A stretch of DNA of 64,000 nt, taken from the NCBI RefSeq assembly GCF_014647795.1, contig NZ_BMPW01000023.1, positions 1-64,000 on the forward strand, read 5' to 3'. The position numbers and the translations under genes are program-made. The notes beneath the pieces were generated by a model. It did no database searches, was not told where the DNA came from, and was given only the letters and a program-made list of their open reading frames with translations. Of the stretch, positions 30,633 to 42,894 are shown piece after piece (within the stretch, counting starts at the first letter, position 1; every line of letters begins with the position of its first letter). The stretch comes from Actinoplanes campanulatus. Lineage in GTDB: Bacteria; Actinomycetota; Actinomycetes; Mycobacteriales; Micromonosporaceae.

Positions 30633-30724
30633 CTCGCCATGTCGGCAAAGCGACGCGTAGTTCGACCCGTACTGGTAGTTTTCGTGCTGAAACATCACGA
30701 AACTACCCCACGGGGAGGATCAAC

Positions 30725-31519
30725 GTGGGCAATACCCGTTTGCTCGCGGCCGGCGGCGCGCTGGCCGCCACGATGGCCGTCGCGGTGCCCGTCGTGACGC
30801 TGGACCGGGCGGTCGCCGTCCCGGCGCCGGCTCGCGGGCCGGCGAGCGGTATGGAGTTCTCCGCCCCGCACGACGAGGTGGAGGCGGGCACCCCGATCGT
30901 CCTCAGCGGCCGCGCCGGATACCTGAACCGGGCGACCGGTAACGGAGGACGGGTGGACATCTTCTTCCGCAAGGAGCAGACCGCGCCGAAGGTGTACCTG
31001 GGCTCGGTCACGGCCGGCAGCTCGGGCAAGTTCCGCTTCCCGACGCGGGCCAATGCGACCGGTGAGTACGTCGCCCACTACCAGCACCGGAAACTGGCGA
31101 TCACCGCGGACGCCACCGACTTCCTGGCCGTCTTCACGAGCCGGCAGGTGGACCGGAGGCTCTTCTCCTGGACGGCCACCAACCTGTCCTGCCTGCCCAC
31201 CTGCAAGGCCGTCGGCCCGGATCAGCTCATCAGCGCGGGCCCGGTGAAGGTGAAACTCGAACGGAAGTGCCTCCAGCCGAAGTCCGGCGGGCGGATCGGT
31301 TTCACGGCCGACCAGAAGAACGCCTACCGGGCCGGCGACCTGGGCTGGCGTGACTTCCCGGAGGGTGACGGGCCGACCGAGTTCGAGCTGAAGCCGACCA
31401 CCGTGAAGGGTCACTTCTACCTGGAGTGGACCAGCGCCACCCCGCCGCAGGGGCAGTTCTCCTCCTGCGACATCTCCTTCGCCGTCTCGCAGACGAGCAC
31501 GGACAAGAACTACGTCTGA
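30725..31519 (+). CDS. Secreted protein, unknown
   Basis: 264 residues. An N-terminal signal sequence (about 1-33, MGNTRLLAAGGALAATMAVAVPVV) leads to an Ig-like beta-sandwich (about 40-130, EAGTPIVLSGRAGYLN, SGKFRFPT) and a second domain with four cysteines (NLSCLPTCK, RKCLQPK and SSCDIS) likely forming two disulfides. I do not recognise the family. GTG start behind GGGAGGATCAAC. It is alone between the cyclase gene and glyQS and is followed by a clear terminator. Confidence 0.75.
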   Translation: MGNTRLLAAGGALAATMAVAVPVVTLDRAVAVPAPARGPASGMEFSAPHDEVEAGTPIVLSGRAGYLNRATGNGGRVDIFFRKEQTAPKVYLGSVTAGSSGKFRFPTRANATGEYVAHYQHRKLAITADATDFLAVFTSRQVDRRLFSWTATNLSCLPTCKAVGPDQLISAGPVKVKLERKCLQPKSGGRIGFTADQKNAYRAGDLGWRDFPEGDGPTEFELKPTTVKGHFYLEWTSATPPQGQFSSCDISFAVSQTSTDKNYV

Positions 31520-31522
31520 CGG

Positions 31523-31555
31523 CTCCCCGGAGGCGGCCCGGCCGCCTCCGGGGAG
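31523..31555 (+). terminator. Terminator of secreted-protein gene
   Basis: Perfect 15-bp inverted repeat (31523-31537 with 31541-31555) with a 3-base loop, 4 bases after the stop codon. Confidence 0.85.
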
Positions 31556-31634
31556 GTCCTGAAAGGCGTAAAGATCGTCGGCTGGCACAAATCGCATACC
31601 TCCCCCGGTGTGGGCGCACCTAGACTTCGGTCCC

Positions 31635-34595
<2,961 letters not shown>

Positions 34596-34615
34596 GAAAT
34601 GTCGTAGCCCGGCTC

Positions 34616-34621
34616 TAGGGT
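34616..34621 (+). promoter_or_regulatory. -10 element before DUF6493-like pair
   Basis: TAGGGT, matching the actinobacterial TANNNT pattern, sits 7 bases before the ATG at 34629 in the 33-base gap after glyQS. It implies a separate, leaderless promoter; the -35 region is not obvious. Confidence 0.45.
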
Positions 34622-34628
34622 GTGCCGC

Positions 34629-37103
34629 ATGCCGCTCACCTGGGCCGGGCTCGCCCGCCCGTTCAGCCACACCGACAGCGCCGCTCTGACCGCGCTCCTG
34701 CTCGGCGCCACCGAGCGGGAGCGGCTGGCGTTCGCCGCCGAGATCGAGCGACGGATCCGGGCGGACGACGAGGGCCCATGGGCGCGGTCGACGAGCCCGG
34801 CCGGCCTGTTCGGGCTGACCGTGATCGCCTGCATGCCGACGGCGGCCCGTGCGGCGGCCCTGCTCACCCGCCGGAGCATGCGCGACTGGGGCCGGATCCG
34901 CGTCGACCTGTTCCTGGAGATCGCCCGGGCCCGGGAGCTGCCCTGGATCGGTGATCTCGGCGTCCGGCTGTGCGGGCGGCTGCCGGCCCGCAATCCGGCG
35001 CCGCTGGACTGGGAGTTCGCCGAGGCGCTGCTCATCGAGGGCGGCGCCGAGCCGCCGGTCACCGAGCCGGTGGTGCGCGGCTGGCTGGCGGCGGTCCGGT
35101 TCGCCCCGCTCGCCGGATACTTCCGCGCGAGTCCCTGGCTCGACCTGCTGCTGCCCAGCGCCTTCGAGATCGACGGCCTGTCCGGCCTGGAGACCGATTT
35201 CCCGTATGCGGTGGCGCAGTTGACGGCCGAGGGGCGCCTGGACCGCGCGACCATTCTGGCCGCCACCGCCGATCGCCTCACCCGCCCCGGGACCGCGGCG
35301 GCGCTGCGGCCGTTCGCCCGGCTGCACGACGCCCTGTCCCCGGTGCCCGCCGAGACGGCCCCGCATCTGCCGGTCCATGCGCGGCTGCTGCCGGAGGCGC
35401 CGTCCCCGGTCGCCGCGATGGCCCGGGGCGTGCTCCAGGCGCTCGACGACGACGGCCGGCTGCCGCTGGAGACCCTGCTGGAGATCAGCGCGGCGACCCT
35501 GGCCCGGCCCGAGAAGACTCTGGTGCGGGCGCAGATCGACTGGCTGGACCGGGTGGCCCGGCGGGAGCCGGACCGGGCCGGGGAGATCCTGGAGACGGTC
35601 GCCGTCGCGCTCGCCCACCCCTCCCTCGACCTCCAGGAGCGGTCCCTCGAAGTGATCGCGGTCCACCTGGGCACGGCCGGGCCGGAGACGGTAACCCGGC
35701 TGGCGGAGGCCGCCGGTGGCCTGACCGGGACCGTGCGGGCCGTGGCCGGCGCGCTGCTCGGGCCGGTGCTCGCGGAGCCGGCCGGGGTGGTGGCCACTCC
35801 CCCGGCCGGGCCACGGGCGGTTCCGATGCCGCCGCCCATCGGGAGCGCCGCCGAGCTGGCCGAGGAGCTGACCGCGCTGGCCCACGCCGCGACCGCGGTC
35901 CGCTGGGAGCGGATCATGGCCAGTCTCGTCACGCTGCACCGCACCGGCGAGCTGTCCGGCCTGCCCGACGAGGTGGGCCGGCTGCTCCCGCCCGAGCTTC
36001 CCCGGTTCAACGTGCCGGCCGATGTGCTGACCTGGCGGCTCGCCGAGCTGTCGGCCCGGCTCACCGGCAGCCCGGTCCCGGTGCTGCTGGCGACCCCCAC
36101 CGACGTGTCCGGGAGCATCGGCGCGGGCACCCTGGTCGAGCGGATGGAGCGGCTGGAGGAGGCCGGCCGGGACCCTTGGCCGGTCGACTTCGAGCAGGCG
36201 CTGCTGCGGGTGGCCCACACCGGCGACGCCACGGTGCTCGCCCGGGCCGCCGCCCTCGGTTCGCCGGAGGGGGAACGACTCGCCGGGTGGCTCGGCCGCG
36301 AACGGGTCGAGACGATCGGCGCCCGCCTGGAGCAACCGGCCGGACACTACGGGTACGACGCCTGGACCCCGATCGACACGGGGCCGGAGCTGATCCGCCG
36401 GGTCGTCGTCACCATGGCGCCGCGACGCGACGACCCGCGACTGCCCCTGCTGGGCCGCCTACTGTTCACGATCGGGCGGCGGCCGACCGCCCGGGAGGAC
36501 TATCTGTCGTTCCACCATTGCCCGCCGGACGTGCTGGCCATGACGCTGCCGCACGACCGGGAGGCGGTCGCGGCGTGGGCGCTGCCGGAGATCGCCGCGC
36601 TCGCCGACCGGGACAGCCGGGACGACACGGCGCTGCCGCTGCTGGGGGACTGCTCCGGGCCGCCCGGGCCGGCCGTGGCCCTCGCCCTGGCGTACGGTCT
36701 GGGCGCCCGCCATCAGCCCGGCCGGGCCGCGGCCGTCGACACCTACCTGGCGGTGACCGCCGAGACCGGTCCGCTGCCCGCGGTGGTCGGCGCCGAGCTG
36801 GGCGACCTGTGCGCCGACGGCACCGTGAAGCTGACCCGGGTGGTGCCCGCGCTGGCCGACGCCCACGCGGCCGGAGCGTCCGCGGCCGTCTGGGAGACGG
36901 TCACCGGAGCCCTTCCACCGCTGCTGAAAGCCACGCCACGCGGCCTGCCCGACCTTCTGGAGCTGGCCACCCGGGTGGCGTCGGAGCTCGGGAGGCGGGG
37001 CGAGGTCCCCGGCCTCGACGCGGTGGCCGGGCGCGGTGGCGGAGCCCGCCTGACCCGGGAGGCGAAGCGCCTCCAGGCCACCCTCGCCGGACCGTTGGGT
37101 TGA
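34629..37103 (+). CDS. DUF6493-like HEAT-type repeat protein, copy 1
   Basis: 824 residues, all-helical and rich in Leu/Ala/Arg/Glu, with no signal peptide or membrane helix. The segment PVPVLLATPTDVSGSIGAG followed by LVERMERLEEAG matches the conserved core of DUF6493 proteins. Regularly spaced helices (LETLLEISAATLARPEKTLV, LDLQERSLEVIAVHLG) suggest alpha-solenoid repeats, probably a protein-binding scaffold. The function is unknown. The start at MPLTW is supported by the near-identical start of the paralogue at 37109. It ends 5 bases before that paralogue, so the two form an operon. Confidence 0.8.
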   Translation: MPLTWAGLARPFSHTDSAALTALLLGATERERLAFAAEIERRIRADDEGPWARSTSPAGLFGLTVIACMPTAARAAALLTRRSMRDWGRIRVDLFLEIARARELPWIGDLGVRLCGRLPARNPAPLDWEFAEALLIEGGAEPPVTEPVVRGWLAAVRFAPLAGYFRASPWLDLLLPSAFEIDGLSGLETDFPYAVAQLTAEGRLDRATILAATADRLTRPGTAAALRPFARLHDALSPVPAETAPHLPVHARLLPEAPSPVAAMARGVLQALDDDGRLPLETLLEISAATLARPEKTLVRAQIDWLDRVARREPDRAGEILETVAVALAHPSLDLQERSLEVIAVHLGTAGPETVTRLAEAAGGLTGTVRAVAGALLGPVLAEPAGVVATPPAGPRAVPMPPPIGSAAELAEELTALAHAATAVRWERIMASLVTLHRTGELSGLPDEVGRLLPPELPRFNVPADVLTWRLAELSARLTGSPVPVLLATPTDVSGSIGAGTLVERMERLEEAGRDPWPVDFEQALLRVAHTGDATVLARAAALGSPEGERLAGWLGRERVETIGARLEQPAGHYGYDAWTPIDTGPELIRRVVVTMAPRRDDPRLPLLGRLLFTIGRRPTAREDYLSFHHCPPDVLAMTLPHDREAVAAWALPEIAALADRDSRDDTALPLLGDCSGPPGPAVALALAYGLGARHQPGRAAAVDTYLAVTAETGPLPAVVGAELGDLCADGTVKLTRVVPALADAHAAGASAAVWETVTGALPPLLKATPRGLPDLLELATRVASELGRRGEVPGLDAVAGRGGGARLTREAKRLQATLAGPLG

Positions 37104-37108
37104 GCGGC

Positions 37109-39832
37109 ATGTCGCTGACCTGGGACCTCCTCGATCGGTATTTCCACGAGGACGACGACGAGACGGTCACCGCCGTGCTGCTCGCCGCCGATGAGACGGA
37201 GCGGCTGGCGTTCGCGGCGGAGCTGACCGCGCGGATCCGCGCGGAGCGGGAAGACGTGTGGCGGCGACCGCCACATCCGGGTGGGCTCTACGCGCTGGCC
37301 GTCATCGCGTGCGCCCCGTCGGCGGCCCGGGCCGCCGATCTGCTCTCCCGCCGGGAGCTGCGCCGGTGGGACGAGATCCCCGTCGACCGGTTCCTGGAGA
37401 TCGTCCGTGCACGGGGGCTGACCTGGACCGGTGATCTCGGGGTGCGACTCTGCGCCAAGATTCCGTCCGATGGGCTGTGGCCCCGGGAGTGGCGGTTCGT
37501 GGCGGCCCTGCTCGACGAGGGCCGGGCCGAACCCCCGGTCACCGAGGGCGTCGTCCGCTCCTGGCTCGACGCGCTCATCGACAGCCGGCTCGCCGAGTCG
37601 ACCGATGTGCCCTTCCTGCATCTGCTGCTGCCGGCCGTCTTCGAGATCGACGGCCTCGGCAGCTCGGTCATGGCCAGCACCTGGGACTCGAAACCCGGCT
37701 TGGCCACGGTCGTGACCTGGCTCATCGAGGACGGGCGGATCGACCGGGCGAAGGTGCTGGAGATGACCGTGGACCGGCTCGTCCGCGGCGACCGGCCGGC
37801 GAGTCTGCGGGAGTTCGCCACCCTGCACGAGGCGCTGGCCCCGGCACCCGGCGAGATGGCCGCGCACATCGTCGGCTACGCGCGCGTGCTCGGCTCAGCG
37901 ACGTCCGCGGTGGCCGGGCTCGCGCAGCGGTGCCTGCGGACCGTCGACGACGCCGGGCTGCTACCCGTGGAGACGCTGCTGGAAGCGTCCGCCGAGGTTC
38001 TGGTGCGGACCGAGAGGACGCTGGTCAAGGCACAACTCACCTGGCTCGGCCGGGTGGCCCGCCGGGCACCGGACCGGGTCGCGGAGATCGCGGAGACGGC
38101 GGCGGTGGCGTTCGGGCATCCGGCTCTGGACGTGCAGGAGCGGGCGCTCGACCTGGTGGCGCGTGTGCTGCCCGGGTCCGGCGCCGGTCTTCGCGACCGG
38201 TTGGCGGTGGCTGCCGAGGCGCTCACCGGTGACCTCCGCCATCGCGCGACGACCCTGCTCGGCGCGGACGAGATCGGTCGGCAGGCGTCCGGGTCCACGG
38301 CGGGCCCGACCACGTCGGCCGCCATCGGTGCGCCTGGGCCGGTCACGATGCCGCCTCCGATCGGGGGCGCCGCCGAGCTGGCGGAGGAGGTGTCCGTGCT
38401 GTTCGAGGCGGAGGACGCCGTCCGGTGGGAACGGGTTCTGGCCGGGCTGGTCACCGTGCACAGGGGCGGCGACACCGCCGCGCTGGGGCCACTGCTGGAC
38501 CGGCACGACAACCGGTATCCGTTCCAGCCGAAGCTGATCTACCTGTTGGAAGCGGTCCGGGTCCTCCTCGGGCGGCCCGAGCGGGACGACGACATCAGGT
38601 GGCGGATGGCCGGTGTGGTGCAGTCCGCCCTTCCGGACAGCAGCCGCCCACGGTCGTCCGCGAGTTCGCCCGCGGACCTGCTGCCACTCCGGATCGGGGA
38701 GCTGGCGCTGCGGCAGGCCGAACAACCGGTACCGCTGCTGCTGGCCACACCGACCGACGTCACCGGCGCGATCGACGCCGGTGTCCTGGTGGACCGGTTG
38801 GCCCGGCTGGAGGCGGCCGGGCTGACCCCGTGGCCGATCGACTTCGAGCAGGCGCTGTTGCGGGTCCGTCCCGCCGCCGGCACGGAGGTGACCGAGCGGG
38901 CCGCGGCGCTCACCTCCGCCCGGGGACGGCAGCTGGCCGCGTGGCTGGCCGCGGGCGGTATGCCCGATCCGGTCAGCAGCCGCAAGGTGCAGTGCAACCG
39001 TGGGCCGGACGGCGAGATCGTGATGCGGCGGGTGCTGACCGAACTGGAGTCCACCCGCACCGGACATGACGGCCTCCGGCTGGAGGGTCTGTTCCTTCCG
39101 CTACGGAGGGCAGACCATCCCCGCTACTTCGGTGACCGTGACTACCGTCCGGACATCCTGGCCATGGCGCTCCCCCGGCATCGTGAGGTGATCGCCGCCT
39201 GGGCGCTGCCCGACCTGGCGGGCCTGGCCGATCAGGACGCCCGGGACGCCTCGCTGCTGCCGCTGCTCGCCGACGCGGGCGGCCCGGCCGGCCCGGCGAT
39301 GACGCTGGCCGTCACCTACGGCCTGGCGGCCCGCCACGAGGCCGACCGGATCGCGGCCGTCGACGCCTTCCTGCTCCTGGCCTCCGAAACGCCGCCGGCC
39401 TCCGCTGAACCGTCCGGCGCCGTCCCGCCACCGGGGGCCGGGCTCCGGGACGGCGCCGCGGCCGAGGGCGCCGATCCGGAGGAGACGCCGGCCGGGGCCG
39501 CTCCCGGATCGTTCGCCGCCCGGGTCGGGGCGGAACTGGGCGATCTCAGCGCGGACGGCACGATCAAGCTGAGCCGGGCGGTGTCCGCCCTGGCCGGGGC
39601 CCACCAGGCCGGGGCCTCGGCCGCGGTCTGGGAAGTGCTGACCACAGCGCTGGCTCTCCTGTTGCGGACCGCGCCGAGAGGCCTGCCGGACATGATCGAG
39701 CTGGCCACCCGCGTCGCCGGGGCCCTCGGCGTCCGGGCCACGATCCCAGGCCTGGCGGAGGCTGCCGGGCGACCAGGCAGCAGCCGCCTGACCCGAGAGG
39801 CGAAACGCCTGCACGCGACCGTCACCCGCTGA
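37109..39832 (+). CDS. DUF6493-like HEAT-type repeat protein, copy 2
   Basis: 907 residues, a full-length tandem paralogue of the gene before it; the two align from MSLTW/MPLTW through MPPPIGGAAELAEE and the LLATPTDVTGAIDAG core to the RLTREAKRLHATV end. The main difference is a Pro/Gly/Ala/Glu-rich insertion of about 45 residues near 770-815, and a longer segment before the core. The start lies 5 bases after the upstream stop with only GAGCGGC before it, so coupled translation is likely. Divergence after duplication suggests that the two form a complex or recognise different partners, but this is inference. Confidence 0.8.
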   Translation: MSLTWDLLDRYFHEDDDETVTAVLLAADETERLAFAAELTARIRAEREDVWRRPPHPGGLYALAVIACAPSAARAADLLSRRELRRWDEIPVDRFLEIVRARGLTWTGDLGVRLCAKIPSDGLWPREWRFVAALLDEGRAEPPVTEGVVRSWLDALIDSRLAESTDVPFLHLLLPAVFEIDGLGSSVMASTWDSKPGLATVVTWLIEDGRIDRAKVLEMTVDRLVRGDRPASLREFATLHEALAPAPGEMAAHIVGYARVLGSATSAVAGLAQRCLRTVDDAGLLPVETLLEASAEVLVRTERTLVKAQLTWLGRVARRAPDRVAEIAETAAVAFGHPALDVQERALDLVARVLPGSGAGLRDRLAVAAEALTGDLRHRATTLLGADEIGRQASGSTAGPTTSAAIGAPGPVTMPPPIGGAAELAEEVSVLFEAEDAVRWERVLAGLVTVHRGGDTAALGPLLDRHDNRYPFQPKLIYLLEAVRVLLGRPERDDDIRWRMAGVVQSALPDSSRPRSSASSPADLLPLRIGELALRQAEQPVPLLLATPTDVTGAIDAGVLVDRLARLEAAGLTPWPIDFEQALLRVRPAAGTEVTERAAALTSARGRQLAAWLAAGGMPDPVSSRKVQCNRGPDGEIVMRRVLTELESTRTGHDGLRLEGLFLPLRRADHPRYFGDRDYRPDILAMALPRHREVIAAWALPDLAGLADQDARDASLLPLLADAGGPAGPAMTLAVTYGLAARHEADRIAAVDAFLLLASETPPASAEPSGAVPPPGAGLRDGAAAEGADPEETPAGAAPGSFAARVGAELGDLSADGTIKLSRAVSALAGAHQAGASAAVWEVLTTALALLLRTAPRGLPDMIELATRVAGALGVRATIPGLAEAAGRPGSSRLTREAKRLHATVTR

Positions 39833-40049
39833 CGGCGGGGGCGAGAGCCCCCGGCGAGGGCTGCGGCGGGGCGGGGATGACCATTGACCCGGCGTTCGCG
39901 GACGCGCCATGAGATCGTCGCCTGCGTGACGGATCGGTCACGTCGACTCTCAACGGGCATCCGGCGATCACCGCCGGAGAGGTTCTTCCGGCGGGTGGCG
40001 CCGGTGGTGGTTCCGGCATCGCGGCCGGACCGAGTTCGTGGAGGAGAAC

Positions 40050-41147
40050 GTGGCAGATCGCCGTCAGGTGCTGCGCTTCGGCGCTGTCGCCGCCGCCGCT
40101 CCGGCGCTGGCCGGTGCCGCTTCCGCGCCCGCATGGGCCGGCGGCGACGGCAGCACCCGGAACCGGGCGCTGGTGGTCGGCCACCGTGGCGCGTCCGGTT
40201 ACCGGCCCGAGCACACGCTGGCGTCGTACGAGCTGGCCGCACGGATGGGTGCCGACTACATGGAGCCCGACCTGGTGATCACCAAGGACGGCGTCCTGGT
40301 GTGCCGGCACGAGCCGGAGATCGGCGGCACCACCGATGTGGCGTCGCGGCCCGAGTTCGCCGGCCGGCGGAGGACGGTCGTTCTGGACGGCGTGAGCGTC
40401 ACCGGCTGGTGGACCCAGGACTTCACGCTCGCCGAGCTGAAGACGCTGCGCGCGGTCGAGCGGATTCCGGCGATCCGTCAGCGGAACACGCTGTACGACG
40501 GCCGGTTCGAGGTGCCGACCTTCCAGGAGGTGCTGGACCTGCGCCGGCGGCTGTCGAAGGAGCTGGACCGGGACCTGGGTGTGTTCCCGGAGACCAAGCA
40601 CCCGACCTTCTTCCAGCGGCTCGGCCTGGAGCTGGAGAAGCCGCTGGTCCGGGCGCTGCGCCGCAACGGCCTGGACCGGCGGGGCGCGAAGGTGTTCATC
40701 CAGTCGTTCGAGGCGGCCAACCTGCGGACGCTGGCCGACGAGCACCGGGTCGACGTGCCGCTGGTGTTCCTGAGCAGCGCGTCGGGCAGCCCGTTCAACG
40801 ACCCGCGCAGCTATGCCGACTACCTGACGCCGGGTGGGCTCAAGGAGCTGTCCGAGTTCGTGGACGGTCTCGGCCCGGAGAAGGGGCAGATCATCCCGCG
40901 CCGGGCGGACGGCACCCTCGGCTCGCCGACCAGTCTGGTCGGTGACGCGCACGCGGCCGGGCTCAGGGTCGTGCCGTACACGTTCCGCGCGGAGAACTCG
41001 TTCCTTCCGGCCGAGCTGCGGGTGGGCGCCGACGTCAGCGCCTACGGCAAGGCGATCGACGAGCAGGTGACGTTCCTGCGGACCGGGATCGACGGCCTCT
41101 TCACCGACAATCCGGACATCGGCGTCCTGGCCCGCGGCCTGGCATGA
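40050..41147 (+). CDS. Tat-exported glycerophosphodiester phosphodiesterase
   Basis: 365 residues. The N-terminus carries a twin-arginine motif (DRRQVLRFG) and hydrophobic region ending APAWAGG. The GDPD barrel follows with VVGHRGASGYRPEHTLASY, the metal-binding YMEPDLVITKDG, the histidine in CRHEPEI, and DGLFTDNPD at the end. It cleaves glycerophosphodiesters to glycerol-3-phosphate and an alcohol outside the membrane, scavenging phosphate. I choose the GTG at 40050, which follows GGAGGAG at 40040-40046, over a GTG four codons upstream that would overlap this site. The phosphate transporter genes nearby fit a phosphate theme. Confidence 0.92.
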   Translation: MADRRQVLRFGAVAAAAPALAGAASAPAWAGGDGSTRNRALVVGHRGASGYRPEHTLASYELAARMGADYMEPDLVITKDGVLVCRHEPEIGGTTDVASRPEFAGRRRTVVLDGVSVTGWWTQDFTLAELKTLRAVERIPAIRQRNTLYDGRFEVPTFQEVLDLRRRLSKELDRDLGVFPETKHPTFFQRLGLELEKPLVRALRRNGLDRRGAKVFIQSFEAANLRTLADEHRVDVPLVFLSSASGSPFNDPRSYADYLTPGGLKELSEFVDGLGPEKGQIIPRRADGTLGSPTSLVGDAHAAGLRVVPYTFRAENSFLPAELRVGADVSAYGKAIDEQVTFLRTGIDGLFTDNPDIGVLARGLA

Positions 41148-41229
41148 CGGACCCGGGGCCCGGCCGACGGCGGAACGGCCGTGCCCGGGAGGGACCGCTC
41201 ACGCCCGGCGGGCGCGGCACGGCCGTGGG

Positions 41230-41254
41230 GGCGCACCCGGCTCGCGGGTGCGCC
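41230..41254 (+). terminator. Hairpin after GDPD gene
   Basis: Perfect 10-bp stem (41230-41239 with 41245-41254) with a 5-base loop, about 80 bases after the GDPD stop. Confidence 0.65.
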
Positions 41255-41298
41255 AGGGTTCGCCGTTGTCGCTGTGGGGGCGCTTGGCCCGTACCGAT

Positions 41299-41335
41299 GA
41301 AAAAGCGACGGCCCCGGCGCCGAGACGCCGGGGCC
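41299..41335 (-). terminator. Rho-independent terminator of pit operon
   Basis: Ten-bp stem (41310-41319 with 41326-41335), loop of six, followed on the minus strand by CGTCGCTTTTTC. This is one of the few terminators in the window with a T-run; it lies 12 bases after the last gene of the pit operon. Confidence 0.85.
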
Positions 41336-41347
41336 GGGCCGCGCGAT

Positions 41348-41656
41348 CTACTTCTCGACGAGCGTCGGGTAGATGTGCGAGAAGTCGAGCTTGTAGCCGA
41401 ATCCGCTGGCCACGATGAACGTCAGGCCGAGCAGCACGCCGAGGACGACCACCGCGAACAGGGCGTAGCCGAGGGCCGTGCCGAGCGGGCGCTTGGTCCC
41501 GGCGGTGACGCCGCTGGTGTTGACGGACGCCTCGCCGGCGCCCCAGGCGAGGGAGCGGATGCCGAGGGCGAAGAGGATCGGCAGGCCGGCGCCGAGGGCG
41601 AGGCCGGCGAGCAGGACCTGCCACGCGCCGGTGAGCGCGAAGTCGAGGTTGTGCAT
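41348..41656 (-). CDS. Small membrane protein paired with Pit
   Basis: 102 residues with two hydrophobic helices (about 10-38, TGAWQVLLAGLALGAGLPIL, and about 60-86, LGYALFAVVVLGVLLGLTFIV) and a short soluble end. It begins 11 bases after the pit stop, with GAAAGG upstream of its ATG. Small two-helix proteins next to pit are common in actinobacteria and may be assembly or regulatory partners of the transporter, but no function is established. Confidence 0.8.
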   Translation of the reverse strand: MHNLDFALTGAWQVLLAGLALGAGLPILFALGIRSLAWGAGEASVNTSGVTAGTKRPLGTALGYALFAVVVLGVLLGLTFIVASGFGYKLDFSHIYPTLVEK

Positions 41657-41667
41657 GTCCCGGCCTT

Positions 41668-42894
41668 TCAGTTCGCCGCGGCGGCGGGGATCGGGGTGAC
41701 GGGCTGGACGGCCGCGCCGTCCCAGTCGTCGTTGACGTTCTCGTGGTCGACCTTGCCGGAGCGGGAGCGCAGGTACATCGCGCCGGAGGCCGCGACCAGG
41801 AGGGCGAAGACCACCAGGGCGCCGGCCATGCCGCCGACGGCGTCGCCCACGTACCACATCGCGGCGCCGACCAGGCCGGCCGAGGGAAGGGTGATCAGCC
41901 AGGCCAGGACCATCCGGCCGGCGACCGCCCAGCGGACCGTGGCGCCGGGACGGCCGAGACCGGAACCGATCACCGAGCCGGTGGCCACGTGGGTGGTGGA
42001 GAGCGCGAAGCCGAGGTGGCTGGAGGCCAGGATGACCGCGGCGGCGCCGGACTGCGCGGCGGTGCCCTGCGGCGGGGTGATGTCGGTGATGCCCTTGCCG
42101 AGGGTGCGGATGATGCGCCAGCCGCCCAGGTAGGTGCCGAGCGCGATGGCCAGCGCCGCGGAGACCTTGACCCACAGCGGGATGTTCTCCAGGTCGTCCC
42201 AGTGACCGCTGGCGATCAGGGCGAGGGTGATCACGCCCATGGTCTTCTGGGCGTCGTTGGTGCCGTGCGCCAGGGAGACGAGCGAGGCGCTGCCGATCTG
42301 GCCCCAGCGGAAGCCCTTCTCGGTGAACCGCGCGGCCACCCCGGCAGTGATCTTGAAGATGATCCAGGTGCCGACCACGGCGACGACGCCCGCGATGACC
42401 GGCGAGATGACGGCGGGCAGGAGCACCTTGCCCACGACGCCGTCGAGCTTGGAGCCGTCGCCGTTCCAGTTGACGCCGGCCACGCCGAGACCGGCGAGGG
42501 TGGCGCCGACCAGGCCGCCGAAGAGGGCGTGCGACGAACTGGAGGGCAGGCCGAGGAGCCAGGTGAGCAGATTCCAGACGATGCCACCGACGAGGCCGGC
42601 CAGGATGATCAGCAACAATCCGCTGCCGCCGTCGGCGAGGAGTTCCGCCTTGGGCGCGCCGCTCTTGTCCTGGATCTTGACAACGGCATTGGTGACGGTC
42701 AGCGCGACTTCCACGGAGAGGAAGGCGCCGACCAGGTTCAGGACACCGGACAGAGCGACGGCCGTTTTGGGCCGGAGCGCCTTGGTCGCGATGGAGGTGG
42801 CCATCGCGTTGGCGGTGTCATGGAACCCGTTGGTGAAATCGAAGGCCAGGGCCGTGATGACCACCAGCGCCAAGATCACGGATGTTTCTGTCAC
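41668..42894 (-). CDS. pit: Low-affinity inorganic phosphate transporter
   Basis: 408 residues. PiT family (PF01384) shown by the repeated signature: FDFTNGFHDTANAMATSIAT in the first half and VSLAHGTNDAQKTMGVITLA in the second, plus LPSSSSHALFGGLVGA. It should have about ten membrane helices and import phosphate or metal-phosphate with protons. The start is GTG (MTETSVILALV); no strong ribosome binding site is seen. Cotranscribed with the small membrane protein downstream. The upstream region lacks a clear PhoP box. Confidence 0.93.
   Translation of the reverse strand: MTETSVILALVVITALAFDFTNGFHDTANAMATSIATKALRPKTAVALSGVLNLVGAFLSVEVALTVTNAVVKIQDKSGAPKAELLADGGSGLLLIILAGLVGGIVWNLLTWLLGLPSSSSHALFGGLVGATLAGLGVAGVNWNGDGSKLDGVVGKVLLPAVISPVIAGVVAVVGTWIIFKITAGVAARFTEKGFRWGQIGSASLVSLAHGTNDAQKTMGVITLALIASGHWDDLENIPLWVKVSAALAIALGTYLGGWRIIRTLGKGITDITPPQGTAAQSGAAAVILASSHLGFALSTTHVATGSVIGSGLGRPGATVRWAVAGRMVLAWLITLPSAGLVGAAMWYVGDAVGGMAGALVVFALLVAASGAMYLRSRSGKVDHENVNDDWDGAAVQPVTPIPAAAAN

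Noticed and set aside
40038-40049. GTG at 40038 as GDPD start
   Set aside because: It would place the GGAGGAG ribosome binding site inside the coding region; the GTG at 40050 is correctly spaced behind it.
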